Shown here: one piece after another, positions 1-9,687 of the stretch
Numbering within the stretch: the stretch's first letter is position 1
How the letters are laid out: each line of letters opens with the position of its first letter
Assembly (NCBI RefSeq): GCF_000152865.1
Contig: NZ_CH672390.1
Location: 3,141,468 to 3,205,467, forward strand
Source: Erythrobacter sp. NAP1
GTDB lineage: Bacteria > Pseudomonadota > Alphaproteobacteria > Sphingomonadales > Sphingomonadaceae
DNA length: 64,000 bases
Direction of reading: 5' to 3'
The notes under the pieces: generated by a model
The model's input: only the letters and a program-made list of their open reading frames with translations
Database searches by the model: none
What the model was told of the DNA's origin: nothing
Position numbers and translations under genes: made by a program

Positions 1-2
1 AT

Positions 3-1214
3 CTGCCCCATGAGCTGTACGATGTAACTGCATGGTCGGTTGGGTTGATGTCGGGCGTTGACGTCAACCTGTGCGGCAACGCGGTTTCGGGCGATATACT
101 GTCAGGTGACACGCCCATTGCGCCGCTTGCGCAGGGTGCCGGCAATTTCGCTGTTGCCGTCCCTTGGACCGATAGCGGTCAGGCGCGGCTTGTAACGCTT
201 GCTCTGCGCAATGGCCTCAAGGCGCGAACCACTGACGAGGCGTTCACTCAGAATGGGCGCACCTATCCGCGCGGCACTGTAGTTTTCCCGGCTGGCCCGA
301 ACACCGATGAACAAATGGCCAAGCTGGCTGCCCTTGCCAGCGAGATTGGTGCTCATACCGTGGCGCTTGAAAGCAGCTGGGTCGAGGACGGTCCGAACCT
401 TGGTAGTGAAGCGTTCGTCGACCTGACTCTGCCTAAGGTGGCCATGGCCTGGGACGAAGGCATCTCGCAACTAAGCGCAGGCGCGATGCGCTATGTGCTA
501 GAACAGCGCCTCGGACTTCCGGTCGTGCCAATTCGCACCAACCGTTTCGGCCGTGCCGATCTTTCCGACTATGATGTCGTCCTCATCCCTGATGGTTCGC
601 CTGCGAGCGATCTGGGAAGCCGTGGACTGTCGACATTGCGCGAATTCGTGGAGCGGGGCGGGGTGCTCGTAACAGTTGGACGCAGCGTGGGCAGCTTTGC
701 AAGCGGCGATAATCCGCTCCTCGCGGTAAAACGCGAGGCCGCTCTTGGCCTTACAGCGGAAGGCAAGAAAGGAACGGAAGGGGCGCTCGCGAAGGCTCAG
801 GAATTCGAAAGCGAGGAAGAATATCGCGAAGCCATCGCCGATCAGCAGGCTCTCCCGGACACCCTGCCCGGGGCACTGCTCAATACGGTGGCTGATGAGG
901 AGAACTTCCTTTCCGCCGGTTATGACGATGGCGCAGTGGTCCTCGCCAGCGGATCTCAGATCTTTACTCCGCTGGATCGCTCGCAAGGGTCCAATGTTCT
1001 GCGCTTTGCGGCTTTGGATGATCTCATCGCAAGCGGTTATGTCTGGGAAGAAAACCGCCGCCAGCTTGCCTTCAAGCCTTACCTCTTGGCGCAGCCGACC
1101 GGGCGCGGCATGACGATCGGATTTGCACACGATCCGTCCACCCGCGCCTATCTCGACGGTCTCGACCTTCTCATTGCGAACGCCGTCCTGATCGCGCCTT
1201 CACGGGCGCGCTGA
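3..1214 (+). CDS. M14-type zinc carboxypeptidase, C-terminal part (5' truncated by window)
   Basis: The reading frame is open to the left edge, so the gene begins before the window and only the last 403 residues are seen. The text around YDVTAWSVG and GVDVN resembles the region just after the catalytic domain of large secreted M14 peptidases. The rest looks like their C-terminal class-I amidotransferase-like (flavodoxin fold) domain, with YDVVLIPDGSP followed by LREFVERGGVLVTVG. None of the zinc ligands falls inside the window, so activity cannot be judged. The protein is probably periplasmic or secreted. It lies 114 nt upstream of an ABC ATPase on the same strand, next to a second metallopeptidase gene, which suggests a peptide-handling cluster. 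The family call rests on remembered similarity of the C-terminal half. Confidence 0.7.
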   Translation: MPHELYDVTAWSVGLMSGVDVNLCGNAVSGDILSGDTPIAPLAQGAGNFAVAVPWTDSGQARLVTLALRNGLKARTTDEAFTQNGRTYPRGTVVFPAGPNTDEQMAKLAALASEIGAHTVALESSWVEDGPNLGSEAFVDLTLPKVAMAWDEGISQLSAGAMRYVLEQRLGLPVVPIRTNRFGRADLSDYDVVLIPDGSPASDLGSRGLSTLREFVERGGVLVTVGRSVGSFASGDNPLLAVKREAALGLTAEGKKGTEGALAKAQEFESEEEYREAIADQQALPDTLPGALLNTVADEENFLSAGYDDGAVVLASGSQIFTPLDRSQGSNVLRFAALDDLIASGYVWEENRRQLAFKPYLLAQPTGRGMTIGFAHDPSTRAYLDGLDLLIANAVLIAPSRAR

Positions 1215-1328
1215 GCGGGACAGACCCTCGTCGATCAACATTAGCCGTTGGCAGACAGCGCTCAATCTAGGCGCTTTACACAAGTAACACACCAACCTAC
1301 CTTCCTGCCCAACAGGAGGGATCACTAC

Positions 1329-2228
1329 ATGCTTCAACTGCAGAACGTCAGCCACGTCTATCCCAACGGCGTGCGCGCCCTCGATGATGTGTCTTTGAGC
1401 ATTCCCAAGGGAATGTTCGGGCTTCTGGGGCCCAACGGTGCAGGCAAATCCACCCTGATGCGGACGGTTTCAACGCTGCAGACCCCAACCTCGGGCAAGA
1501 TCACTTTCGACGGGATCGATATCCTCGCTGAACCTGAAGCGCTCCGTAAACGCCTCGGCTATCTTCCGCAGGACTTCGGTGTCTACCCGCGCGTTTCGGC
1601 CTATGACATGCTCGACCATATGGCGGTTCTGAAGGGACTATCTTCTCGCTCGGCACGCAAGGAGACGGTCGAGACCCTGCTTGCACAGGTCAACCTCTGG
1701 GACGTGCGCAAGAAAGCCATCGCAGGCTTCTCCGGCGGCATGCGTCAGCGGTTTGGCATCGCTCAGGCTTTGATCGGCAATCCCGACTTGATCATCGTCG
1801 ACGAGCCTACCGCCGGTCTTGACCCGGAAGAACGCAATCGCTTCCTCAATCTGCTCGCTGAAATCGGTGAGAATGTCGTGGTGATCCTGTCGACCCACAT
1901 TGTCGAGGACGTTGCCGATTTGTGCCCGTCGATGGCTGTGTTGGTGACCGGTCAGATCAAGCTCGAAGGCGCGCCCAAGGACTTGATCGATAAGGCGCGT
2001 GGCACGATCTGGGCAAAGACGATCGAGCGCAGTGAGCTCGATGCCTATCGCAACATGTACGAGGTCATCTCGACCCGCCTGTTTGCTGGCCGCACGATCA
2101 TCCACATTCTGTGCGACCACGATCCTGGCGATGGCTTCACGTCTGTCGACGGTGGCCTCGAGGATGTCTATTTCTCGACCCTCGCCGCCTCACGCCGCAG
2201 CGACAATGCTGAAACGGTCGCCGCGTAA
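1329..2228 (+). CDS. ABC transporter ATP-binding protein
   Basis: This 299-residue ATPase would power the permease-peptidase fusion encoded 23 nt downstream. It has a Walker A motif GPNGAGKST at residues 34-42, the signature SGGMRQR near 135-141, and Walker B LIIVDEP near 154-160 followed by a D-loop GLD and a switch His in LSTH. It belongs to the CcmA/NatA-like group that pairs with ABC-2 permeases. The frame is open from 1248, but the ATG at 1329 is preceded by a strong AGGAGG at 1314-1319 and gives the family-typical N-terminus MLQLQNVSHVYPNG. The substrate is unknown. The pairing with a peptidase-fused permease suggests peptides or a processed protein, which is inference. Confidence 0.93.
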   Translation: MLQLQNVSHVYPNGVRALDDVSLSIPKGMFGLLGPNGAGKSTLMRTVSTLQTPTSGKITFDGIDILAEPEALRKRLGYLPQDFGVYPRVSAYDMLDHMAVLKGLSSRSARKETVETLLAQVNLWDVRKKAIAGFSGGMRQRFGIAQALIGNPDLIIVDEPTAGLDPEERNRFLNLLAEIGENVVVILSTHIVEDVADLCPSMAVLVTGQIKLEGAPKDLIDKARGTIWAKTIERSELDAYRNMYEVISTRLFAGRTIIHILCDHDPGDGFTSVDGGLEDVYFSTLAASRRSDNAETVAA

Positions 2229-2251
2229 GCGCGCAGGACGGGAGGGCACCA

Positions 2252-5200
2252 ATGTTCGGATCGATCGCGCTTTTTGAGCTGCGTTACCAGTTGCGCAACC
2301 CGGTTTTCTGGGTGGCGCTGGTCATTTTCTTCCTGCTGACCTTCGGCGCGACAGCGTCGGAGAACATCCAGATCGGCGGGGGAGGGAATGTCAACGTAAA
2401 CAGCCCCTTCGCCATCCTGCAGACGCAGATGGTGCTGACGCTGTTCTTCATGTTCGTGACCACGGCATTTGTCGCCAACGTCGTTGTGCGCGACGATGAA
2501 AGCGGGTTCGGGCCGATGGTTCGCTCTACACAGGTGACGCGCTTTGCGTACCTCATCGGGCGCTTCACCGGAGCGGCCCTCGCTGCACTTCTGGCATTTG
2601 CCGTCGTGCCTTTTGCGGTCTTTTTCGGATCGCTCATGCCATGGATCGACCCGGAGACTGTCGGCCCGAACAGGTTTGCGGACTACGCGGTTAGCTACGC
2701 TTTGTTCGCGGCGCCTACGGTTATTCTGTTGAGCGCGATATTCTTCGCCGTCGCAACAATCACGCGCTCGATGATTTACTCATACGTCGCGGTGGTCGCT
2801 TTCCTCGTTGCCTATGTGAGCTTCAACGTCGTGGTCGGCGGGGAGCCGGAATACCGCGATTTCGCAGCGCTGGTTGACCCGCTCGGTTTCAGCGCGGTGG
2901 CGAATGAGACGCGCTATTGGACCGCGGCCGAGCTCAATTCGCGGCTGCCCGAGTTTACCGGAACGATACTGATCAATCGCATCGCGGTGCTCGGCATTGC
3001 AGCGCTTGCATTGGTCGTCGCGTTCTGGCGATTCAGCTTTTCCGATAAGGGTGTGTCGGCCCGCAAGGCCAAGCGGATGGAAAAGAAAGCGCAGAAGCTT
3101 GCTCGCACGCAGCCGCTCACCGTCGATACTCTTCCGCCGACCGAGCCGGAAAAAGCCGGCTGGGCGCGCCTGATCAAGACCACAAAGTTCGAGATGGGCC
3201 AGGTGCTTCGCAGCCCGGCATTCGGAGTGCTCATGCTGATCGGCCTGTTCAACTCTGTGACCGCTCTCGCATTCGGGAACGAAGTTTACGGCACACCTCC
3301 GGTACCAGCCACGTTCTCATTGATCCCGATCCTTGCCGGGACCTTTAGTATCATTCCCGTGATTATCGCGATTTATTACGGCGGCGAGCTCGTCTGGCGT
3401 GACCGCGACCGCAAGTTTCACGAAGTGATCGACAGCACCTCGCTTCCCGGCTGGGCCTACATGGTCCCCAAGACTATCGCTGTGACCTTCGTGCTGCTTT
3501 CTACGCTGCTGATTTCGGTCGCTGCTGCGATGGTGATCCAGGCGTTCCGGGGCTACCTCAACTTCGAGTTCGACAAGTACCTGATGTGGTACATCCTGCC
3601 CGGTACGATCGATATGGTGCTGATCGCGATCCTGTCGGTCTTCGTGCAGGCGCTGAGCCCGAACAAATTCGTCGGCTGGGGCATCATGGTGCTCTACCTC
3701 GTCGGGGCAATCACGCTCGACAATCTCGGCTTCGATCATCCGCTGCTGCTTTACGGGACAACGGGCTTCAGCCCGGTCTCGGACATGAACGGCGATGCTG
3801 TAGCAGGCACGCTAGGCTGGTGGTTGCGGCTCTATTGGGGCGGTATAGCCCTGTTGCTGGCGGTGCTCGCCCACATGCTATGGCGGCGTGGGACCGAAAC
3901 CAAGCTCGCCCCGCGCATCGGCCAATTGCCTCGCCGGTTTGCCTCGGGTGCAGGTGCGCTCGGGATTGCCGGGATTGTTGTTGCAGCAGGGACGGGCGCG
4001 TTCCTCTTCAACCAGATGAATGTGCAGAACACCTACCGCAATCAGGATGCGCAGGAAGAACTTCTGGCAGAGTACGAGAAGAAGTATCTCCAGTATCAGT
4101 CGCTCGCCGCGCCTTCGCTGACCGACGTGACACTCGACGTGGAAATCTTCCCACAAGAGCGGCGGCTAGAGGTGAGCGGGACCTATAACCTCGTCAACGA
4201 CACGGGCGCTCCGGTCGAAATGCTTCACGTGCGCCTTACCGATCCCGACACCGAGCTTCTCGAGGTCGAGATTCGGGGGGCGACGCTGGTCGAGAATGAC
4301 GAGGCCTATCAGCACCGGATCTATCGTTTCGATCAGCCGATGGCAGTCGATGCGACGGGCACGCTGACCTTCAAGAGCAGGCGCGAACATGCTGCACTCA
4401 CCACGACCGGTTACGGCACAAGGCTCGTCGAGAACGGGACATTCCTCAACAACAGCGAGTTTGCACCGCAACTTGGCATGGATCGCAGCGGGCTGCTTCA
4501 GGACCGTGCGACCCGTCGTCGCTATGGGCTGGAACCAGAACTGCGCCCCGCCAAGCTGGGTGATGAAGAGGCTCGCAATCGTAACTATGTCGGCAATGTC
4601 GACTGGGTGAATTCGGACATCACGATCACAACCAGCGCCGACCAGGTCCCCATCGCTCCCGGGTCGCGCATTTCGGACGTCACCGAGGGCGATCGCCGCA
4701 CGGCGCGGTTCCAGTCGACCAATCCTATCCTCGGCTTCTTCTCGATCCAGTCAGCCGACTATGAGATCGCGACACGAATGGCCGACGGGGTCGAACTGCA
4801 GGTCTATTACGATGCGCAGCATCCCTACAACGTCGAGCGCATGCTCAATGGGATGGAGCGCTCGCTCGCCTATTACCGTGGAAACTTCGGACCATATCAG
4901 TTCGATCACGCACGCATCATAGAGTTTCCGGGTTACGCCAGCTTCGCACAGGCATTTGCCGGGACGATGCCCTATTCGGAGAGCATCGGCTTTCTCGCCA
5001 ATCTCGCCGACCCCGGGGAGATTGACTACGTCACCTACATCACCGCCCACGAAGTGGCGCACCAGTACTGGGCGCACCAGCTGATCAGCGCGGACATGCA
5101 GGGCGGCACGATCATGGTCGAGACACTCGCGCAATATTCGGCGCTTATGGTGATGAAGGAGCTTTACGGCGAGGACCAGATGCGCCGCTTCCTCAAGTTC

Positions 5201-5836
5201 GAGCTCGACAATTACCTCACCGCGCGCGGGTCAGAGGCGATCGAGGAACTTCCGCTCGAGAAAGTCGAGAACCAGGGTTACATCCATTACCGAAAAGGTT
5301 CGGTGGTCATGTACCTCCTGCAGGATCGCCTCGGTGAGGACCGCGTCAACGAGATGCTGTCCGGCTTGCTCGACCGCTATCGCTTCAAGGCGCAGCCTTA
5401 TGCGACCTCGACCGATCTCGTCGACGGCTTCTATACACTTGCCCGTAGCGAGGAAGAGCGCGGCCTTGTGCGCGACCTCCTGCAGCGGATCACGGTCTAC
5501 GATCTCAAGGCAGAGGAAGCTGTCGTGCGCGAGCTCGACGATGGACGTTTCGAAACAACGCTGACCGTGGCTGCGGCGAAACTGTATGCCGATGGCGAAG
5601 GGGTCGAGACCGAAGCCGATCTCAGCGACCAGATTGAAGTCGGGCTTTTCACGGAACGACCCGGTGGCGAAGAGTTCGCAGCGGAAAATGTGATCCTGCT
5701 CGAACGCCGTGCGGTTCAGTCGGGTGAGCAGGAGATCACGATCGTGACCGATCGCCGCCCTGCCTTTGTCGGCATCGACCCTTACAACAAATACGTGGAC
5801 CGCAATTCGGACGACAACATCGTCGCACCCAGCTGA
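2252..5836 (+). CDS. ABC-2 permease fused to M1-family metallopeptidase
   Basis: The protein has 1194 residues. The first roughly 590 residues hold two blocks of hydrophobic segments typical of ABC-2 permeases (about 15-265 and 320-590), separated by a charged Lys-rich linker near 270-290. The C-terminal 600 residues form an M1 aminopeptidase-like domain: zinc-site HEVAH at residues 933-937, with the glutamate ligand in MVETLAQYSA about 19 residues later, and a following YRKGSVVMYLLQ segment. The catalytic domain would follow the last membrane span, probably on the periplasmic side. The ATG at 2252 follows GGGAGG, and the gene is co-directional with its ATPase. This fused architecture is known from some Bacteroidetes and Sphingomonadales. 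Substrate and direction of transport cannot be read from the sequence. Confidence 0.9.
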   Translation: MFGSIALFELRYQLRNPVFWVALVIFFLLTFGATASENIQIGGGGNVNVNSPFAILQTQMVLTLFFMFVTTAFVANVVVRDDESGFGPMVRSTQVTRFAYLIGRFTGAALAALLAFAVVPFAVFFGSLMPWIDPETVGPNRFADYAVSYALFAAPTVILLSAIFFAVATITRSMIYSYVAVVAFLVAYVSFNVVVGGEPEYRDFAALVDPLGFSAVANETRYWTAAELNSRLPEFTGTILINRIAVLGIAALALVVAFWRFSFSDKGVSARKAKRMEKKAQKLARTQPLTVDTLPPTEPEKAGWARLIKTTKFEMGQVLRSPAFGVLMLIGLFNSVTALAFGNEVYGTPPVPATFSLIPILAGTFSIIPVIIAIYYGGELVWRDRDRKFHEVIDSTSLPGWAYMVPKTIAVTFVLLSTLLISVAAAMVIQAFRGYLNFEFDKYLMWYILPGTIDMVLIAILSVFVQALSPNKFVGWGIMVLYLVGAITLDNLGFDHPLLLYGTTGFSPVSDMNGDAVAGTLGWWLRLYWGGIALLLAVLAHMLWRRGTETKLAPRIGQLPRRFASGAGALGIAGIVVAAGTGAFLFNQMNVQNTYRNQDAQEELLAEYEKKYLQYQSLAAPSLTDVTLDVEIFPQERRLEVSGTYNLVNDTGAPVEMLHVRLTDPDTELLEVEIRGATLVENDEAYQHRIYRFDQPMAVDATGTLTFKSRREHAALTTTGYGTRLVENGTFLNNSEFAPQLGMDRSGLLQDRATRRRYGLEPELRPAKLGDEEARNRNYVGNVDWVNSDITITTSADQVPIAPGSRISDVTEGDRRTARFQSTNPILGFFSIQSADYEIATRMADGVELQVYYDAQHPYNVERMLNGMERSLAYYRGNFGPYQFDHARIIEFPGYASFAQAFAGTMPYSESIGFLANLADPGEIDYVTYITAHEVAHQYWAHQLISADMQGGTIMVETLAQYSALMVMKELYGEDQMRRFLKFELDNYLTARGSEAIEELPLEKVENQGYIHYRKGSVVMYLLQDRLGEDRVNEMLSGLLDRYRFKAQPYATSTDLVDGFYTLARSEEERGLVRDLLQRITVYDLKAEEAVVRELDDGRFETTLTVAAAKLYADGEGVETEADLSDQIEVGLFTERPGGEEFAAENVILLERRAVQSGEQEITIVTDRRPAFVGIDPYNKYVDRNSDDNIVAPS

Positions 5837-5860
5837 GCTATCGGCTGAGGTGCGGCGAGG

Positions 5861-7189
5861 TTATTCGGGCAGGAGGCCCTTGCCCTCGAAGCGTGCAACC
5901 GCGTGACGCACCACTTTGTCGAGCGCTTCTTCCGAGAAGAAGCCGCCCGGGATCAGACAACGCTCAACCAGAACGCGGCGGAATGCATTGAATGTGCCGC
6001 GATCCGGCGGGGTCGCTTCGGTCCAGAAGCGGTCGAGGCCGTCCTGAAACGTGATGTCGGGAATGTCGTAGATTGCCTGTCCAAGTGCAATCACCGGCAC
6101 ATCCATATCCAGCGCGAGCGTGCCGCTCGTGCTGTTGATTACGACGACGCCCTTGGCGCGCTCTGCCACAGGCACGATGTCGCCAAAGCTCATATAGTCG
6201 ACGCGGTCGGCAATACCGAGCAGACTGGCCATCGACCACACTTCCTGCCTCCAGTCGACGACGCCGTTGTCGAGCGGATGCTCCTTGACCAGCAGGCGCG
6301 TGCCTTCAGGCGCGTTCTCCGCGAACGAGCGCAGGACCATCATCACCGCATCGGTCATGCTGGCAAAGGGTGAGTGCAATCGGATCTGCGCGTCCGATGC
6401 AAGTTGTAGCGGGAACAGGAAGTAGGGAGTGTCTGAGCCAAGCAGCCGTTCAACCACCGCAGCCGACCGCTGTCTGCGGCCTTTGCCGCGAGCAAGCTTG
6501 CGAACCCAACCAATACCTTCGATCAGTGGATGCCACGGGCGGTGGTTCGACCAATGCGGGTAGTGCCAGCGTGTCAGGACATCTGCGAAATTGTAGACCA
6601 GTCCTTCAAGCGCGCGCCGACGAAACGACGACGCCACCTGCTTGTGTTCAGGCACTGCGGGGAGGGCAGCGGCGGTCTTGCGATACCATTCCGGATCGCG
6701 CGGCAAACGCGAATGTCCGTTCACGCCGTCGAGTTCGAGAGTGACCCAGTCGGGCCGCACATAGCCTTCCTCGAAAACGTGGACAGGGACATTGAGCTCG
6801 CGGCACACTTTCGTCGCCGCCATATGATGCGTGCGGCAGTCGCCGAACAATACGACATCCGTGATCTGGCGTTCGCGAATGATGCTGCGTAGCGCGTCAG
6901 GCCAGTCTTCCAACGAATCGCGGAAATCGATACCGCCTGGTAGCCTCCAGAAAAGGCGGTCACCACCATTGAAATTGACCTTGTAGACCTTGTGGCCAGA
7001 ACGGATCAGTTCCTGGCCCAGACGGCGGAAGAGCGGGCCCATCAGCCCTTGCAAAAGAAGTACGGTGCGAGGATTTTCGGGTGCCGACTCAATCGCGGCG
7101 TCGAGCTCCGATGGAGCCGCGCCAGCGGTCAGAGCGCGCTTTTCGCGCCCCTGCTCGGCACCAAAATCCTCGATATTATGGGAAAACAC
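5861..7189 (-). CDS. kpsS: Capsule polysaccharide beta-Kdo transferase KpsS-like
   Basis: KpsS/LipB-family proteins work with KpsC to build the beta-linked Kdo linker on a phosphatidylglycerol anchor before ABC export of capsule. The 442 residues show the family's N-terminal LLLQGLMGPLFRRLG segment, VYKVNFNGGDRLFW, then VVLFGDCRTHH and VHVFEEGYVRPDWVTLE. The C-terminal lobe has FLFPLQLASDAQIR, a VKEHPLD motif, and VVVINSTSGTLALDM. This is close to full length for the family. Translation appears to start with GTG at 7187-7189. The gene converges on the permease-peptidase gene (25 nt apart) and diverges from the LTA-synthase-like gene. It sits apart from kpsC, which is 4 kb away. Confidence 0.9.
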   Translation of the reverse strand: MFSHNIEDFGAEQGREKRALTAGAAPSELDAAIESAPENPRTVLLLQGLMGPLFRRLGQELIRSGHKVYKVNFNGGDRLFWRLPGGIDFRDSLEDWPDALRSIIRERQITDVVLFGDCRTHHMAATKVCRELNVPVHVFEEGYVRPDWVTLELDGVNGHSRLPRDPEWYRKTAAALPAVPEHKQVASSFRRRALEGLVYNFADVLTRWHYPHWSNHRPWHPLIEGIGWVRKLARGKGRRQRSAAVVERLLGSDTPYFLFPLQLASDAQIRLHSPFASMTDAVMMVLRSFAENAPEGTRLLVKEHPLDNGVVDWRQEVWSMASLLGIADRVDYMSFGDIVPVAERAKGVVVINSTSGTLALDMDVPVIALGQAIYDIPDITFQDGLDRFWTEATPPDRGTFNAFRRVLVERCLIPGGFFSEEALDKVVRHAVARFEGKGLLPE

Positions 7190-7345
7190 TCAAACTACCC
7201 CTGGTTCGTGCTTTTTGCAGCACGGCCATTAAAGCGAAGCAAAACAATACTCGCAATGAACGAGCGCGGCTTCTATCGCCACATTCCTAATCGCGCGAGG
7301 GACTTGTGGTCCGAAATCCCGCGAAGCTGATGAATTGAATTGCAC

Positions 7346-8839
7346 ATGTTCGACCTCTTGCCAGCGTTGATAGCGACATTGATCGGCTCTGTGCTGATTG
7401 ATGGTCTTGCACGTCCGCACGCGCCGCGACTCATGCGGCGGCCTCTAGCGATTTGGCTGATTGCTTCCACTACTCTTGTGCCGTTCGGTCTTTTTCTTGC
7501 GGTGAGCGGAGACCCGATCTTCGCTTCAATCTTCTCGCTAGCGTTGCACCTGCTGGCCGTATTGGCCTCAAACGCCAAAAATCGAATGCTTGGTGAACCG
7601 TTGCTGTTCACCGATCTGGCTCTGATCGGTGCGATGTTCCGGCATCCGCAATTCTACTTCTCCGTTCTCACGCAGCCTCAAAAGGCGGCTGGCCTTGTTG
7701 CACTTGCCGTTCTTGCGATTGTGCTCGCGATCCTCGTGCGGCCAAATCTTGAAATGGCCGCCAACGGTTCGATGCTGGCAGGCGCGGGCCTCGTCCTGAC
7801 GGACTTGGGGGTCAGGCTTGGCACGATGCGCAAAATCGCGTGGGAGCCGGATATCGCTCGCGACGCGACGGCACTTGGTCTTGTACCCTCGATCCTCATC
7901 TACTGGTTGCGGTGGCGGAAGAGTAGTCCGGCAAGCTTGCATGCCGATCTGCGGGTCGAGGGCCATGATCAGGGAGCTGGAGCAGCCGACGAAGTAGACC
8001 TGATCGTGATCATTCAATGCGAATCCTACGCCGACCCAAAGGATCTGTTTGGAAGCCATCACGAGCCGCTTCCCTGGCTCGAAGCCTCTCGCAAGGACGC
8101 AGCGCAATGGGGCAACCTGTTGGTGAGCGGCTTTGGCGCGTACACTATGCGCACCGAATACGGCGTAATCTTCGGTCGCGGCGAGGAAGAGCTCGGTTTC
8201 CGTCTGTTCGATCCATACCTGACTGCACTCGATGACGTATCGTCCGCGCTGCCAAACCGGCTCGCTAGGGATCGTTGGCGAAGTCTCTTCGTCCACCCGC
8301 ACGACATGCGCTTCTACAATCGCGACCGAATCCTGCCCGCGGCCGGGTTTGATGAACTGGTGAGCGAAGACGAGTTCGAAGCGCCGCGCGAGGGGCGATA
8401 TGTGAGCGACGCAGCGGTCGCCGACAAGATTATCGAGCTAGGGCGCCAGTCGGATTCCGCCCGCCTGATCTATTCGGTGACGATTGAGAACCATGGCCCC
8501 TGGGCCCCACATGGTGATGCGGGTGCGGATCACATGATCGAGAACTACGACCGTCTCGTGCGAGCAGGCGACGACATGCTCGGCCACTTGCGCAAAGGCA
8601 TCGCGGTGCTTGAGAAGCGAGCCCTGCTGGTCTTCTTTGGCGATCATCGACCGAGCATTCCCGGAGCGAGCACTCCCGGAGGCGACAGGCATACGCCTTA
8701 CGTCATGCTGCGATTTGATCGCGACGGCGGCATCTTGCCGATGGATAATTCGCGCGAAGACCTCTCGCCTGCACAATTGCATCAGGCGATACTTGAAATG
8801 AGCTCCAAGAAAGCCCGCTCCAGCACGGCTGAAACCTAG
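7346..8839 (+). CDS. LTA synthase-like sulfatase-fold phosphotransferase, membrane bound
   Basis: The N-terminal 200 residues contain about five hydrophobic spans, and the C-terminal 300 form an alkaline-phosphatase/sulfatase-fold domain. Metal and catalytic motifs resemble LTA synthase and phosphoglycerol transferases: an early VIIQCESY with the acidic ligand, a SGFGAYTMRTEYG segment carrying the likely nucleophilic Thr, TIENHGPW, and VFFGDHRPS with Asp and His ligands near the end. Such enzymes transfer phosphoglycerol or phosphoethanolamine from a phospholipid to a glycan or lipid outside the membrane. In this locus it could decorate the capsule or its anchor, which is inference. ATG at 7346 is used; a TTG two codons earlier is possible. 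The stop codon shares a CTAG palindrome with the convergent SDR gene. Confidence 0.8.
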   Translation: MFDLLPALIATLIGSVLIDGLARPHAPRLMRRPLAIWLIASTTLVPFGLFLAVSGDPIFASIFSLALHLLAVLASNAKNRMLGEPLLFTDLALIGAMFRHPQFYFSVLTQPQKAAGLVALAVLAIVLAILVRPNLEMAANGSMLAGAGLVLTDLGVRLGTMRKIAWEPDIARDATALGLVPSILIYWLRWRKSSPASLHADLRVEGHDQGAGAADEVDLIVIIQCESYADPKDLFGSHHEPLPWLEASRKDAAQWGNLLVSGFGAYTMRTEYGVIFGRGEEELGFRLFDPYLTALDDVSSALPNRLARDRWRSLFVHPHDMRFYNRDRILPAAGFDELVSEDEFEAPREGRYVSDAAVADKIIELGRQSDSARLIYSVTIENHGPWAPHGDAGADHMIENYDRLVRAGDDMLGHLRKGIAVLEKRALLVFFGDHRPSIPGASTPGGDRHTPYVMLRFDRDGGILPMDNSREDLSPAQLHQAILEMSSKKARSSTAET

Positions 8840-9618
8840 GGGGAGAGCCTTTCGAGAAACCGGTCTCGGATCGGTCGAGGCAGAAGAATGTCGAGTGCTT
8901 TCAATGCTTTGAATTGCCACGGTGTGACGTAGTTCGCTTCGCCGCGTTCAGCTGCCAAGACGATCCGCCTTGCAGCCTCATCGACGGGAATCTCGAAGGG
9001 CCGATTGGCTGAGTTGTTGCGCCCGGCAGCGGTGTCGATGAAACCCGGAGCGGCCAGCGTCACGCTGACTCCATGAGGCCGCACCGCTATTCGCAACGCG
9101 TCTGCAAAGGTCGCGAGTCCGGCTTTTGATGCGGAATAGGCAGCTGCAAAAGGAAGCGAGTGGTTCGCCGCAGCCGAACCGATGAGCACGATGCGCCCGC
9201 CTCCGCGCTCGGCCATCCGTTCAGCGAGTGCAGCGGCCATCGCGGCTGGCGCCGCCAGATTGAGTCGAATCGCTCTGAGGATCTGATCCGGGCTTTCGAC
9301 AAGATCTCCTTCCCCGCGGGTGTCACCTATCCCTGCGACGAAATATGCCACGTCGAAACTCATCGCATCATCCTGCGCCAACATCAGCTCGACTGCGGCT
9401 TCTGCATCCAGAAAGTCGAACGACGTCGTATCGGCGACCGCGCCCAACTTTTCGACAGCCTGCCTTGTTTCAGAAAGGCGCTCCATTGAGCGGCCCCAGA
9501 GGCTGATTTCGATTCCGTGGCGCGCGTGGTGGAGGGCTAATGCACTCCCCAATCCGCCTGACCCTCCGGTAAGTAGAATCGACTGCTTGGCGGTCTTGGA
9601 TTTCAATTCGTCACGCAT
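8836..9618 (-). CDS. Short-chain dehydrogenase/reductase (SDR)
   Basis: A classical SDR of about 260 residues with the nucleotide-binding TGGSGGLGSA near the N-terminus, the catalytic Ser region VLIGSAAANH, and the YSASK (YxxxK) dyad. The C-terminus is basic and slightly hydrophobic (PRPIRDRFLERLSP). The reading frame is open to 9681. Starts at 9636 (MAAVLLM) and 9618 (MRDELKSK) are both possible, and I chose 9618 because family members begin about a dozen residues before the Rossmann strand. The substrate is unknown. Its position between a phosphotransferase and a fatty-acid-hydroxylase-like gene in a capsule locus hints at lipid or sugar modification, but nothing in the sequence fixes this. 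Confidence 0.85.
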   Translation of the reverse strand: MRDELKSKTAKQSILLTGGSGGLGSALALHHARHGIEISLWGRSMERLSETRQAVEKLGAVADTTSFDFLDAEAAVELMLAQDDAMSFDVAYFVAGIGDTRGEGDLVESPDQILRAIRLNLAAPAAMAAALAERMAERGGGRIVLIGSAAANHSLPFAAAYSASKAGLATFADALRIAVRPHGVSVTLAAPGFIDTAAGRNNSANRPFEIPVDEAARRIVLAAERGEANYVTPWQFKALKALDILLPRPIRDRFLERLSP

Positions 9619-9687
9619 GAGCAACACCGCAGCCATTCTTGAGGTTGTTTGCTCGGTCCTAGCGCACATCTCGCTTGACAACGAAAT

